Positions 1 through 10,562 of a stretch of DNA of 64,000 nucleotides are shown here, piece by piece. The translations under genes and the position numbers were made by a program. The notes under the pieces are model-generated. The model worked only from the letters and a program-made list of their open reading frames with translations. It made no database searches and was not told the origin of the DNA. The stretch lies in NCBI RefSeq assembly GCF_004786035.1, contig NZ_CP035088.1, forward strand, positions 4,786,001-4,850,000, read 5' to 3'. The stretch comes from Pseudomonas viciae. Its GTDB lineage: Bacteria; Pseudomonadota; Gammaproteobacteria; Pseudomonadales; Pseudomonadaceae. Position 1 is the first letter of the stretch; each line of letters begins with the position of its first letter.

Positions 1-1265
1 AGACCCACAACTTGCTCGCCATCGTCACCCTGGGTCGACGCAAAGCGCAGCAGGCCGGCGATTTTCTCTTTGTTGGCGAAGTCCTCGGCCGGACCTTCTT
101 TCATTACCTGGCCGAAATTCTTCCAGAAGCTCTTGTACTGATCCGGCTCGTTCTTCGCCAGTTTTTCCAGCATGTCCAATACACGCTTGGTCAGCGCCGA
201 CTTCATGGAGTCGATGATCGGGTCTTTCTGCAGGATTTCCCGCGAAACGTTCAGGGACAGGTCGTTGGAGTCGACCACACCCTTGATGAAGCGCAGATAC
301 AGCGGCAGGAACGACTCAGCCTGGTCCATCACGAACACGCGCTGCACGTACAGTTTCAGGCCGCGTGGCGCTTCGCGCTGGTACAGGTCGAACGGTGCAC
401 GGGCCGGCACGTACAACAGCGAGTTGTATTCCAGCTTGCCTTCGACCTTGTTATGGCTCCAGCTCAGCGGGTTCTCGTAGTCGTGGGCGATGTGCTTGTA
501 GAACTCCTGGTATTCCTCGTCCTTTACTTCGGTGCGTGGACGGGTCCACAAGGCACTGGCGCGGTTGACGGTTTCCCATTCCACTTCCGGCTTTTCTTCG
601 CCTTCGGCAGCGCTGACTTCCTTCGGCAGCTCGATCGGCAGCGCGATGTGGTCGGAGTACTTCTTGATGATGTTGCGCAGGCGCCAGCCATCGGCGAACT
701 CGTCTTCACCGGACTTGAGGTGCAGCACGATGCGGGTACCGCGATCAGCCTTGTCGACGGTAGCGACTTCAAACTCGCCCTCGCCCTTGGACGACCAATG
801 CACGCCTTCGCTCGCAGCGAGGCCGGCACGGCGGCTGAACACTTCGACCTGATCGGCAGCAATGAACGCGGAATAGAAACCAACGCCGAACTGACCGATC
901 AGGTGGGAATCTTTCTTCTGGTCGCCGGAGAGGTTTTTCATGAAATCGGCGGTGCCGGACTTGGCGATGGTGCCCAAGTGCGTGATCACCTCTTCGCGGC
1001 TCATGCCGATGCCGTTGTCTTCGAGGGTGACGGTTTTCGCATCCTTGTCGAAGCTCACACGGATTTTCAGCTCAGCGCCGCCTTCCAGCAATTCTGGCTT
1101 GGACAGGGCTTCGAAACGTAATTTGTCGACAGCGTCAGAGGCGTTCGAGATCAGCTCGCGAAGGAAAATTTCCTTATTCGAATACAGCGAGTGAATCATC
1201 AGGTGCAGCAGTTGCTTCACCTCGGTCTGGAAGCCCAGGGTTTCCTTTTGAGTTTCCACGCTCAT
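1..1265 (-). CDS. htpG: Chaperone HtpG (Hsp90 family), C-terminal part cut by window edge
   Basis: Cytosolic ATP-dependent Hsp90 chaperone. The visible part is the N-terminal GHKL ATPase domain and most of the middle domain. The nucleotide-pocket motifs NASDA, DNGIGM and GQFGVGF are readable in order on the minus strand. The protein starts [16 protein letters not shown], the usual Pseudomonas N-terminus, and a GGAG lies 10 bases upstream of this ATG. A second in-frame ATG two codons earlier (1271) is possible but too close to the GGAG. The reading frame runs off position 1, so about a third of the protein, including the dimerisation domain, is missing. It is an intact gene as far as visible. 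Confidence 0.97.
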   Translation of the reverse strand, partial: MSVETQKETLGFQTEVKQLLHLMIHSLYSNKEIFLRELISNASDAVDKLRFEALSKPELLEGGAELKIRVSFDKDAKTVTLEDNGIGMSREEVITHLGTIAKSGTADFMKNLSGDQKKDSHLIGQFGVGFYSAFIAADQVEVFSRRAGLAASEGVHWSSKGEGEFEVATVDKADRGTRIVLHLKSGEDEFADGWRLRNIIKKYSDHIALPIELPKEVSAAEGEEKPEVEWETVNRASALWTRPRTEVKDEEYQEFYKHIAHDYENPLSWSHNKVEGKLEYNSLLYVPARAPFDLYQREAPRGLKLYVQRVFVMDQAESFLPLYLRFIKGVVDSNDLSLNVSREILQKDPIIDSMKSALTKRVLDMLEKLAKNEPDQYKSFWKNFGQVMKEGPAEDFANKEKIAGLLRFASTQGDDGEQVVG

Positions 1266-1352
1266 GGTCATCAAACTCCAAGTGGATGGTGGTGTCCGCC
1301 TCGCTGAGATTGGCGGCGGGATGTCCTCAAGGTGGGGGCAGCGATGATGATT

Positions 1353-1814
1353 TCAAGGGCCAGCGGTTTTTGCGGGCTCCTGGATCTTGAAATGCGCCCG
1401 GGCGGTGGCAATGGGTTCGGCTTCGACGTCCTGCCAGGCGGTGATCGCAACGTTGGCCACCCGCCGGCCCTGGCGCCAGACCTGGCACTTGGCATAGGTG
1501 TCGCGAAACTGCCCGGCGCGCAGGTAATCCAGGGAGAAGTCGATGATTTTTGGCACGCCCGGCGCGCCCGTGGTGATCAGCAGATAAACGGCAGCCGACA
1601 GCTCCATGAAACCGGCAATGACCCCGCCATGGATCGCCGGCAATAAAGGATTACCAATGTTGTCCTTGTTGGCCGGCAGGCGAAACAGCAGCCCATCGCC
1701 CTGGCGTGAGCATTCCACGCCAATGAGTTGCGCATAGGGGATCGAGGCCAGCAGCAGCGCGTAGTCGCCTTGCTCGCAAGCTTGGCGCAGTTGTTCCTGG
1801 GTGATATCGCTCAT
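1353..1814 (-). CDS. PaaI-family hotdog thioesterase (second of a pair)
   Basis: Predicted acyl-CoA thioesterase of 153 residues with a single hotdog fold. The family signature around IHGGVIAGFMELSA is visible near residue 65, where the family's HGG loop precedes the catalytic helix. The start ATG at 1814 overlaps the stop of the upstream thioesterase gene by four bases (ATGA), so the two are translationally coupled. The longer open frame upstream is antisense or out-of-frame noise from the neighbour. The substrate is unknown. A paired arrangement of paralogous hotdog proteins suggests either a heteromer or two chain-length specificities (inference). Confidence 0.85.
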   Translation of the reverse strand: MSDITQEQLRQACEQGDYALLLASIPYAQLIGVECSRQGDGLLFRLPANKDNIGNPLLPAIHGGVIAGFMELSAAVYLLITTGAPGVPKIIDFSLDYLRAGQFRDTYAKCQVWRQGRRVANVAITAWQDVEAEPIATARAHFKIQEPAKTAGP

Positions 1815-2287
1815 GGCTTGTCCACCGCAGCCTGCGGGCCGCCTGTTTTGATGCCCCTGGCGTGCTGGCCCAGGCGCATGAAGGTGCCCACTACATGAGC
1901 AATGGGGTGCTCCGGGTCGTCCTGATAGGCGAAACCACGGCTGAAGATCACGTCCGGGGTGACTCGGTAGCATTGGGCGAAGCCGTAGACATCCTTGTGG
2001 GGTTCGGCAGCGTGCATGTAGTCGATGCGCAGGTCCAGGGTCGGACAAACCTCGAACTGCGGCAGCACACACAGGGTCGACATCCCGCAGGCGGTGTCCA
2101 TCAGTGAGGTCAACGCGCCACCGTGAATAATGCCTGAGAGCGGGTTCCCGACGATCCGGGGGCTGTAAGGCAGGATCACGGTCAGCCCATCGCGACTGGC
2201 GCTGTGCAGTTTCAAGCCCAGTACCTGGCAATGCCTAAGTGCGGATAAAAAGCGTGTCGCACGCTCAAAAACGGGGTCTTCGGCCAT
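1811..2287 (-). CDS. PaaI-family hotdog thioesterase (first of a pair)
   Basis: Second predicted acyl-CoA thioesterase, 158 residues, with a hotdog core and the motif SGIIHGGALTSLMDTACG, whose HGG and following Asp are the usual active-site elements of the PaaI/YdiI group. I chose the ATG at 2287 (MAEDPVFERA) because a GGAG lies 10 bases upstream and the family alignment begins there. An upstream in-frame ATG at 2347 has no ribosome site. It forms a two-gene operon with the thioesterase gene that follows. Its physiological substrate cannot be told from sequence. Confidence 0.85.
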   Translation of the reverse strand: MAEDPVFERATRFLSALRHCQVLGLKLHSASRDGLTVILPYSPRIVGNPLSGIIHGGALTSLMDTACGMSTLCVLPQFEVCPTLDLRIDYMHAAEPHKDVYGFAQCYRVTPDVIFSRGFAYQDDPEHPIAHVVGTFMRLGQHARGIKTGGPQAAVDKP

Positions 2288-2444
2288 TCGGTTAACGCTC
2301 CAGTGAGTGACGAGACCTGACAACAGGCGCGATCCACAAAGTTCCATCGCAGTGCAAAGTTATATATCTGTTACGTAACAGGAACTTAATCCGCGGGCCG
2401 GCGTTCAAAAGGCCAGTAGTTATTTCCATAAGGAGAAACACCCC

Positions 2445-2696
2445 ATGCGTAAGACTTTTGCTATTGCCTTGATGTTGGCCGCCTCCCTCGGTCTCGCTGC
2501 CTGCGATAAAAAATCCGAGGACAAAGCTCAAGATGCCAACCAACACGCTGAGCAAGCTCAGCAAGACATGAACAAAGCACAGGATAAAGTGAACGACGCG
2601 GCGAAAGAAAACGCCGAAGCCGCCAAAGCTCAGGCTGAATCGAACGAAGCCGCTGCGAAGGAAGAAGCACCTGCTACCGCGCCTAAAACCAACTGA
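2445..2696 (+). CDS. Small Ala/Lys/Glu-rich lipoprotein
   Basis: An 83-residue protein with a type II signal peptide: MRK, a hydrophobic stretch, and the lipobox LAAC with Cys20 as the lipidation site. The mature part is almost entirely Ala, Lys, Glu, Gln, Asp and Asn in a heptad-like order, predicting one long helix or coiled coil, with a short Pro/Thr tail. The layout recalls Lpp-like or OprI-like envelope lipoproteins, but it ends in PKTN rather than the C-terminal Lys that links Lpp to peptidoglycan. Upstream, AAGGAG lies at good spacing, and a terminator follows. The role is unknown, probably envelope structure or stress. Confidence 0.85.
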   Translation: MRKTFAIALMLAASLGLAACDKKSEDKAQDANQHAEQAQQDMNKAQDKVNDAAKENAEAAKAQAESNEAAAKEEAPATAPKTN

Positions 2697-2713
2697 TACG
2701 GTTTTAGTGACAA

Positions 2714-2744
2714 AAAGAAACCCGCCTGGTGCGGGTTTTCTTTT
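2714..2744 (+). terminator. Bidirectional rho-independent terminator
   Basis: Stem AAACCCGC / GCGGGTTT with a six-base loop is followed by TCTTTT on the plus strand and by TTTCTTTTTG on the minus strand. It can therefore stop both the lipoprotein gene and the convergent DUF599 gene. Confidence 0.85.
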
Positions 2745-2765
2745 GCCTGGGATTTAGCTGATCGA

Positions 2766-3503
2766 TCAGGCGGCCTCTTTACCAACCTCAGTCGCTGGCG
2801 CTTCCGTCGGGGTATAGACCATGACGTCGAGCACGTCGGAGTGAAACTCGCGCTGATACAACACAAACACCACACCCGCACTCATCAGCATGAATAACCA
2901 GGGGCTGACGAACCACGCCAACATGGTCATGCCGAAATAATAAGAACGCAGGCCGAAGTTGAACTGGTTGGCCGCCATGGAAATCACCCGCGCCGCCCTG
3001 AGTGCAAAGGCCTTGCGCTCCTGCTCCGAGACATGACGCTCGCCGATCATCGGCGCCGAACCGATCAGGACCGCCGCGAAGTTGTATTGGCGCATACACC
3101 AACTGAAGGTGAAAAACGCGTAGACAAACACCAGCGCCAGGCACAGCAACTTGACCTCCGCCATCCCCTGGGAAGCCTGCTGCACCATCGGCAGGTCCGC
3201 CAGCAACGACACCGCCCGATCAGACGCCCCGAGTACCGTCAGGATACCGGCCAGGATAATCAGCGTACTGGAGGCGAAAAATGACGCGTTGCGCTCCAGG
3301 TTACCGATCACGCTGGCATCGGCGATGCGGTTCTCGCGCAGCAGCATGCGCCGCATCCAGTCTTCGCGGTACAGGTGCATCACGCTGGCCAGGCAGGCGG
3401 TGTCGCGAGCCTTCCAGGTGGCATAACGGGTGTAGCCGCCCCAGCAGATGATGAACCAGGCGGCGGCAAGCAGATGGATCAGGTTGGCTTGGATGAATGA
3501 CAT
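2766..3503 (-). CDS. DUF599 family inner-membrane protein
   Basis: A 245-residue membrane protein with about four hydrophobic segments: residues around 5-20, 75-100, 118-140 and 195-220. Family features are the N-terminal W-x-x-Y tract, the RENRIADASVIGNLERNASFFAS motif region near residue 55, and the ANQFNFGLRSYYFGMTMLAWF region near 185. DUF599 has no established function that I can cite. Start ATG at 3503 is preceded by AGGAAA. It is monocistronic and convergent with the lipoprotein gene. Confidence 0.8.
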   Translation of the reverse strand: MSFIQANLIHLLAAAWFIICWGGYTRYATWKARDTACLASVMHLYREDWMRRMLLRENRIADASVIGNLERNASFFASSTLIILAGILTVLGASDRAVSLLADLPMVQQASQGMAEVKLLCLALVFVYAFFTFSWCMRQYNFAAVLIGSAPMIGERHVSEQERKAFALRAARVISMAANQFNFGLRSYYFGMTMLAWFVSPWLFMLMSAGVVFVLYQREFHSDVLDVMVYTPTEAPATEVGKEAA

Positions 3504-3553
3504 TCGATTTCCTGTGTGACGAAAACAAAGCTGTGGCAACTTGCAATGGACCC

Positions 3554-3642
3554 TGTGGGAGCGGGCTTGCTCGCGAATGCGGTGTATCAGCTACAAATAT
3601 GCCGTTTGACACACTGTATTCGCGAGCAAGCCCGCTCCCACA
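3554..3642. repeat. Paired inverted REP element (REPIN)
   Basis: The unit TGTGGGAGCGGGCTTGCTCG plus CGA is followed about 40 bases later by its reverse complement ending at 3642. This is the P. fluorescens-type REP doublet and can fold into a long hairpin. It is non-coding. Confidence 0.9.
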
Positions 3643-3712
3643 AGGTTTTGTGTAAGCTTTTCAAGACACTGCTTCGACGTTAGCCCACGGAAAAAGACAC
3701 CGCACTCAAAAA

Positions 3713-3744
3713 AAATGCCCCGTATCGATTGATACGGGGCATTT
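3713..3744 (-). terminator. Strong rho-independent terminator behind brnQ
   Basis: A perfect 14-bp stem (AAATGCCCCGTATC with its complement) encloses a four-base loop and is flanked by an A-run on the plus strand, giving a U-tract for the minus-strand brnQ transcript that ends at 3777. Confidence 0.9.
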
Positions 3745-3776
3745 CGGTTGTAACCGGTGGACCTGCCTGTAGCGGC

Positions 3777-5090
3777 TTAAGCCAAGGCTTCGCTGCGTTT
3801 GCCCAGCAGACGATCACACACCACGGCCACGGCCAGGGTCATCACCGAAGGCACCAGCCAGGCCAGGCCCTGCTCGCTCAGCGGCAAGTGGGCCAGTTGC
3901 GTCGGCATCCAATCCGCGAAACCGGCACCCTTGAGCGCATCGATCAGGCCAAACAGGAACGACACCAGCATCACCGGACCGACAATGCGCCCCTGTTCAT
4001 GCCAGAAGTCCTTGCAGAAGCTCAAGGCCACCAGAGCGATGCATGGCGGGTAGATCGCGGTCAGGACCGGAATAGAGAAGGCAATCAGCTTGGTCAGGCC
4101 CAGATTGGACACCAGCAGCGAAAACGCCGCCAGGATCACCACCAGAGTCTTGTAGGACAGTGGCAGGACACGGCTGAAGTATTCGGCGCAGGCGCAAGTC
4201 AAGCCGACCGCGGTCACCAGGCATGCCAGGGAGATCAACACCGCGAGGAAACCACTGCCCAGGCTACCGAAGGTGTGTTGCACGTAAGCGTGCAGCACAG
4301 CGGCGCCGTTGGTCGCGCCCGTCGCTACTTCATGGCTGCCCGCCCCCAGGCGGAACAGGCTGATGTAGACCAAGGCCAAACCAACCCCGGCAATCAGCCC
4401 GGCAATGATGGCGTAGCGAGTGATCAAGGCTGGCGACTCGACGCCCCGGGAACGGATCGCGTTGACGATGACGATACCGAACACCAAAGCGCCCAGAGTA
4501 TCCATGGTCAGGTAACCGTTGATGAAGCCTTGGGAGAACGGCGCCGCCACGTATTCAGGTGTCGCCACGCCGATATCGCCGGCGGGCAAGGCAAACGCGG
4601 CGATGCCCAGCACGGCCAGGGCGATGATCTTCAGCGGCGCTAGGAAGCGCCCGACGGTGTCCAGCAGGCGGCCCGGATAGAGCGAGATGAAGAACACCAG
4701 CAGGAAATACACCGCACTGTAGAGCAACAGCGCCAGCGGGCTTTCGCCGGTCAGTGGCGCCAGGCCGACTTCAAACGAAACGGTGGCGGTACGCGGCGTG
4801 GCAAACAACGGGCCGACCGCCAGGTAGCACACCGCTGCCAGCAAACCACCGGCGACCTTGCCGATGGGGCTGCTCAGGGCATCCATCGCGCCACCGACCT
4901 TGGCCAACGCAACGACGGTGATGACCGGCAGGCCGACTGCGGTGATCAGAAAGCCCAGCGCCGCCATCCAGACATGAGGCCCGGACTGCAAACCGACGAT
5001 AGGCGGGAAAATGATATTGCCAGCCCCGACGAACAGGGCAAATGTCATGAAACCAAGCGCCAGGATGTCCTGGCCTTTCAACACTTTCAT
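3777..5090 (-). CDS. brnQ: Branched-chain amino acid:cation symporter BrnQ
   Basis: Inner-membrane LIVCS-family carrier that takes up leucine, isoleucine and valine with Na+ or H+. The 437-residue protein has about 12 hydrophobic helices. The N-terminus [14 protein letters not shown] and the segment [14 protein letters not shown] are the family signature; the GGAPR-like loop is represented by [14 protein letters not shown] chose the ATG at 5090. A GTG four codons upstream (5102) is also in frame, and neither has a convincing Shine-Dalgarno. The gene stands alone with its own terminator. No regulator is adjacent; Lrp control would be the usual expectation but is not shown here. Confidence 0.93.
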   Translation of the reverse strand: MKVLKGQDILALGFMTFALFVGAGNIIFPPIVGLQSGPHVWMAALGFLITAVGLPVITVVALAKVGGAMDALSSPIGKVAGGLLAAVCYLAVGPLFATPRTATVSFEVGLAPLTGESPLALLLYSAVYFLLVFFISLYPGRLLDTVGRFLAPLKIIALAVLGIAAFALPAGDIGVATPEYVAAPFSQGFINGYLTMDTLGALVFGIVIVNAIRSRGVESPALITRYAIIAGLIAGVGLALVYISLFRLGAGSHEVATGATNGAAVLHAYVQHTFGSLGSGFLAVLISLACLVTAVGLTCACAEYFSRVLPLSYKTLVVILAAFSLLVSNLGLTKLIAFSIPVLTAIYPPCIALVALSFCKDFWHEQGRIVGPVMLVSFLFGLIDALKGAGFADWMPTQLAHLPLSEQGLAWLVPSVMTLAVAVVCDRLLGKRSEALA

Positions 5091-5348
5091 TAAGGAAACC
5101 ACACTACTGAATCGGAATTTAGAGAGGGATTTCCCCGAGGGTAGAGGGAAATGCTGCCGATCCGTATGAGATCGACCCGTTTAGCGCGTCGCTTCCTTGT
5201 GGGCAGCGGTCGCAAAAATGGCTGCTAGCCTAACGAATTTAAGCGACAAACGCACTGTTAAGGGGCGAAGTATCCGATACGCGACATTTCCGTGTCGCGT
5301 TTACATATCTATTTTTCCGAGTGGAGTCCTGTGGCAAGGGGATTTATC
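5091..5348. other. Non-coding region upstream of brnQ
   Basis: No gene is seen. A hairpin with an 8-bp stem (ACGCGACA / TGTCGCGT) lies at 5279-5300. On the minus strand a weak TTGTCG with a TAGCAG-like -10 could serve brnQ, but I do not trust it. Confidence 0.4.
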
Positions 5349-5435
5349 TGTGGGAGCAAGGCTTGCCCGTGATGCAGGCGCCTTGTTTACCCGGGAACCG
5401 CGTCGTCTTCATCACGGGCAAGCCTTGCTCCCACA
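5349..5435. repeat. Paired inverted REP element, variant arm
   Basis: TGTGGGAGCAAGGCTTGCCC followed by GTGATG, with an inverted copy ending CCTTGCTCCCACA at 5435. The arm (AAGGCTTGCCCG) differs from the GCGGGCTTGCTCG type found elsewhere in the window, so it belongs to a different REP subgroup. Confidence 0.85.
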
Positions 5436-5448
5436 GTGCCAGAAATGA

Positions 5449-5475
5449 CAAAGGCCACCCGAAGGTGGCCTTTGT
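5449..5475 (-). terminator. Terminator of the suc operon
   Basis: Stem AAAGGCCACC / GGTGGCCTTT with a CGAA tetraloop lies 28 bases beyond the sucD stop, with an A-rich flank on the plus strand. Confidence 0.85.
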
Positions 5476-5502
5476 TGCTGGAACAAAAAAGTCAGCCGAA
5501 GC

Positions 5503-6387
5503 TTACTTCTTCATTTCCCAGCCAGTCAGCTCGGCCAGGGCCTTGCCGATGTCTGCCAGCGAACGCACGGTTTTCACGCCTGCGTCTTGCAGTGCAGCGA
5601 ATTTCTCGTCTGCAGTGCCTTTGCCGCCAGAGATGATTGCGCCCGCATGGCCCATGCGCTTGCCCGGAGGAGCAGTCACACCAGCGATGTAGGAAACAAC
5701 CGGCTTGGTCACGTTGGCCTTGATGTAGGCAGCGGCTTCTTCTTCAGCCGAACCGCCGATCTCACCGATCATCACGATCGCTTCGGTCTTCGGGTCTTCC
5801 TGGAACAGCTTCAGGATGTCGATGAAGTTCGAACCTGGGATCGGGTCACCGCCGATGCCGACGCAAGTCGACTGACCGAAACCGGCGTCAGTGGTCTGCT
5901 TCACAGCTTCGTAAGTCAGGGTGCCGGAACGGGAAACGATACCGACCTTGCCTGGCAAGTGAATGTGACCTGGCATGATGCCGATCTTGCATTCGCCTGG
6001 AGTGATCACGCCTGGGCAGTTAGGGCCGATCAGGGTGATACCCAGCTCGTCGCACTTGACCTTGGCTTCCAGCATGTCGATGGTCGGGATGCCTTCGGTG
6101 ATGCAGACGATCAGCTTGATGCCGCCGAACGCTGCTTCAAGGATGGAATCCTTGCAGAAAGGAGCTGGAACGTAGATCACGCTGGCGGTGGCGCCAGTGG
6201 CAGCTACAGCGTCTTTCACAGTGTTGAAGACAGGCAGGCCCAGGTGCTCGGTGCCGCCTTTGCCCGGAGTTACGCCGCCAACCATCTTGGTGCCGTATTC
6301 GATGGCTTGCTGGGTGTGGAAACTACCTTGCGAACCGGTAATACCCTGGCAGATAACCTTGGTGTCTTTATTGATCAGGACGCTCAT
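5503..6387 (-). CDS. sucD: Succinyl-CoA synthetase alpha subunit SucD
   Basis: Alpha subunit of the TCA-cycle enzyme that converts succinyl-CoA, ADP and phosphate to succinate, CoA and ATP in the cytosol. It has 294 residues. The CoA-binding Rossmann domain begins with [12 protein letters not shown]. The phosphohistidine loop is seen as GHAGAI near residue 247, and the region [11 protein letters not shown] is conserved. The start ATG overlaps the sucC stop by one base (TAATG), so translation is coupled for the heteromeric enzyme. It is the last gene of the suc cluster and is followed by a terminator. Confidence 0.98.
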   Translation of the reverse strand: MSVLINKDTKVICQGITGSQGSFHTQQAIEYGTKMVGGVTPGKGGTEHLGLPVFNTVKDAVAATGATASVIYVPAPFCKDSILEAAFGGIKLIVCITEGIPTIDMLEAKVKCDELGITLIGPNCPGVITPGECKIGIMPGHIHLPGKVGIVSRSGTLTYEAVKQTTDAGFGQSTCVGIGGDPIPGSNFIDILKLFQEDPKTEAIVMIGEIGGSAEEEAAAYIKANVTKPVVSYIAGVTAPPGKRMGHAGAIISGGKGTADEKFAALQDAGVKTVRSLADIGKALAELTGWEMKK

Positions 6388-7553
6388 TATTTGCCCTCCG
6401 CAGCTTTAACGACTTGTTGAGCAGCGTCGGTCAGGCTGGTAGCAGCGATGATGTTCAAACCGCTTTCTGCCAGTACTTTAGCGCCCAGCTCAGCGTTGTT
6501 GCCTTCGAGGCGAACAACAACCGGGATTTTCACGCCGACTTCTTTCACGGCGCCGATGATGCCTTCGGCAATCATGTCGCAACGAACGATGCCGCCGAAG
6601 ATGTTGACCAGTACTGCGGCGACGTTGGTGTCGGACAGGATGATCTTGAACGCTTCGGTTACGCGTTCCTTGGTAGCACCGCCGCCCACGTCGAGGAAGT
6701 TGGCTGGCTTGCCGCCATGCAGGTTGACGATGTCCATGGTACCCATGGCCAGGCCAGCACCGTTGACCATGCAGCCGATGTTGCCTTCCAGGGCTACGTA
6801 GTTCAGTTCGAACTTGGCAGCGTGCGCTTCGCGCGGATCGTCTTGCGACGGATCGTGGAAAGTCTTCAGCTTAGGCTGACGGTACATGGCGTTGGCGTCG
6901 ATGTTGATCTTGGCATCGAGGCAGTGCAGATCGCCGTCGGCCTTGATCACCAGCGGGTTCACTTCCAGCAGCGCCAGGTCGTGATCCTTGAACAGCTTGG
7001 CCAGACCTACGAAGATCTTGGCGAACTGAGCAACTTGCTTGCCTTCCAGGCCCAGCTGGAATGCCAGCTCGCGACCCTGGAATGGCTGGGCGCCAACCAG
7101 TGGATCGATAGTGGCCTTGAGGATTTTCTCAGGGGTGTCGTGAGCGATTTTCTCGATGTCCACGCCACCTTCGGTGGAAGCCATGAACACGATGCGGCGG
7201 CTCGAACGGTCAACGACCGCGCCCAGGTACAGCTCTTTAGCGATATCAGTGCACGATTCAACCAGGATCTTGGTGACTGGCTGACCGTTGGCGTCAGTCT
7301 GGTAAGTCACCAGACGCTTGCCCAGCCACTGCTGTGCGAAGGCTTTGGCGTCTTCTTTGCTGCGAACCAGCTTTACGCCGCCCGCTTTACCGCGACCACC
7401 GGCGTGAACCTGGGCTTTGACAACCCATTCGCTGCCGCCGATTTTGTCGCAAGCTTCTGCTGCCGCTTCCGGGGTGTCTACCGCGTAGCCGGTGGATACT
7501 GGCAGGCCGTACTCAGCGAACAGCTGCTTACCCTGATACTCGTGAAGATTCAT
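6387..7553 (-). CDS. sucC: Succinyl-CoA synthetase beta subunit SucC
   Basis: Beta subunit carrying the ATP-grasp nucleotide-binding domain (N-terminal, starting [16 protein letters not shown]) and a C-terminal flavodoxin-like ligase domain with [14 protein letters not shown] near residue 320. At 388 residues it is full family length. The start at 7553 is the conserved MNLHEYQ; the longer open frame upstream has no support. It is separated from lpdG by 196 bases, so sucCD may have its own promoter or be read from sucA; the sequence does not settle this. Confidence 0.98.
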   Translation of the reverse strand: MNLHEYQGKQLFAEYGLPVSTGYAVDTPEAAAEACDKIGGSEWVVKAQVHAGGRGKAGGVKLVRSKEDAKAFAQQWLGKRLVTYQTDANGQPVTKILVESCTDIAKELYLGAVVDRSSRRIVFMASTEGGVDIEKIAHDTPEKILKATIDPLVGAQPFQGRELAFQLGLEGKQVAQFAKIFVGLAKLFKDHDLALLEVNPLVIKADGDLHCLDAKINIDANAMYRQPKLKTFHDPSQDDPREAHAAKFELNYVALEGNIGCMVNGAGLAMGTMDIVNLHGGKPANFLDVGGGATKERVTEAFKIILSDTNVAAVLVNIFGGIVRCDMIAEGIIGAVKEVGVKIPVVVRLEGNNAELGAKVLAESGLNIIAATSLTDAAQQVVKAAEGK

Positions 7554-7749
7554 GCTTATTACCGTCTTCGTTAGGTACTGCGCATTCGGTGCTGCACCGT
7601 TCTGGTGCCGCACCACCTGTGACTGCTGCTTGCGTAGCGTTCCAGTTAACCGGTTCGGCTACGCAAGGCTGCGTCCAGCGGATATTCCGCGGTGAGTCTT
7701 GCTCGCAAGGCTCACGACGGGCCATACCGCCGTGGTTTCTTATTGTCTA

Positions 7750-9189
<1,440 letters not shown>

Positions 9190-9297
9190 TCATTCCTTTT
9201 CGAATCAAACCGGACGGTCACTTGTGGCGACCGTCGTGGGGACGAAACCGGTTGTTTCAGCAAGAGGCCGGTCAACCGACCGGCCCTCGCGGCGAAA

Positions 9298-10518
9298 TCA
9301 GATATCCAGCAGCAGACGCGCCGGATCCTCAAGCAGGTTCTTGATGGTGACCAGGAACGTCACGGCTTCTTTACCATCGATCAGGCGGTGATCGTAGGAC
9401 AGTGCCAGGTACATCATCGGACGAATCACGACTTGACCGTTGATTGCCATCGGACGCTGGATGATGTTGTGCATCCCCAGGATCGCCGCTTGCGGTGGGT
9501 TGACGATCGGGGTCGACATCATCGAACCGAATGTACCACCGTTGGTGATGGTGAACGTACCGCCGGTCATCTCTTCGATGGACAGCTTGCCGTCACGGGC
9601 CTTCTTGCCGAAGGTGGCGATGCCGCCTTCGATTTCGGCCAGGCTCATCAGTTCGGCGTTACGCAGTACCGGAACCACCAGGCCACGGTCGCTGGAGACC
9701 GCAACACCGATGTCGGCGTAGCCGTGGTAGACGATGTCGGAACCGTCGATCGACGCGTTGACGGCCGGGAAGCGTTTCAGCGCTTCGGTGGCAGCCTTGA
9801 CGAAGAACGACATGAAGCCCAGGCGTACGCCGTTGTGGGACTTCTCGAACAGGTCCTTGTACTTCGAACGCAGGGCCATGACTTCAGTCATGTCGACTTC
9901 GTTGAAAGTGGTCAGCATCGCCATGTTCGACTGGGCTTCTACCAGACGCTTGGCCACGGTAGCGCGAACGCGGGTCATCGGAACGCGTTTTTCAACGCGA
10001 TCGCCGGCAGCGAACACCGGAGCGGCAGCCGCTGGCGCGGCTGGCTTGGACGGGGCAGCGGCTGGAGCGGCTTTCTTGGCGGCAACGGCTGCAACCACGT
10101 CTTCCTTGGTCACACGACCACCCTTGCCAGTACCGGCAACGGAAGCGATGTTGATGCCGTTCTCTTCAGCGATCTTGCGCGCAGCAGGTGCTGCGACTGG
10201 ATCGTCTTCGCCATCGGCAGCTGGAGCAGCGGCTTGAGCGGCAGCCGGTGCAGCGGCGGCTGGAGCGGCGGCAGCGGCGCCACCCTCTTCGATCGAGCCC
10301 AGGACCTGGTTCGACAGAACGGTAGCGCCCTCCTCGGCAACGATTGCGCCCAGCACGCCGTCAGCTTCGGCCAGTACTTCCAGCACGACCTTGTCGGTCT
10401 CGATGTCGACGATCAGGTCGTCACGCTTGACGGCCTCGCCTGGTTTCTTGTGCCAGGTGGCAACGGTGCCATCGGCAACCGATTCCGGGAATGACGGGGC
10501 TTTGATTTCGATAGCCAT
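9298..10518 (-). CDS. sucB: Dihydrolipoyl succinyltransferase (E2) SucB
   Basis: Core E2 of the 2-oxoglutarate dehydrogenase complex, 406 residues. One lipoyl domain carries the lipoylated Lys43 in ETDKVVLEV. It is followed by an Ala/Pro-rich flexible linker (about 80-110), an E3-binding domain with [10 protein letters not shown], a second Ala/Pro linker, and the catalytic domain ending with YDHRLIDG, whose His and Asp are catalytic. It lies 44 bases downstream of sucA and 111 bases upstream of lpdG on the same strand. Confidence 0.98.
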   Translation of the reverse strand: MAIEIKAPSFPESVADGTVATWHKKPGEAVKRDDLIVDIETDKVVLEVLAEADGVLGAIVAEEGATVLSNQVLGSIEEGGAAAAAPAAAAPAAAQAAAPAADGEDDPVAAPAARKIAEENGINIASVAGTGKGGRVTKEDVVAAVAAKKAAPAAAPSKPAAPAAAAPVFAAGDRVEKRVPMTRVRATVAKRLVEAQSNMAMLTTFNEVDMTEVMALRSKYKDLFEKSHNGVRLGFMSFFVKAATEALKRFPAVNASIDGSDIVYHGYADIGVAVSSDRGLVVPVLRNAELMSLAEIEGGIATFGKKARDGKLSIEEMTGGTFTITNGGTFGSMMSTPIVNPPQAAILGMHNIIQRPMAINGQVVIRPMMYLALSYDHRLIDGKEAVTFLVTIKNLLEDPARLLLDI

Positions 10519-10562
10519 TATCTGTGGGTCCTTAAAATTCGGTTTCAGTCAGCGCGAAGGCG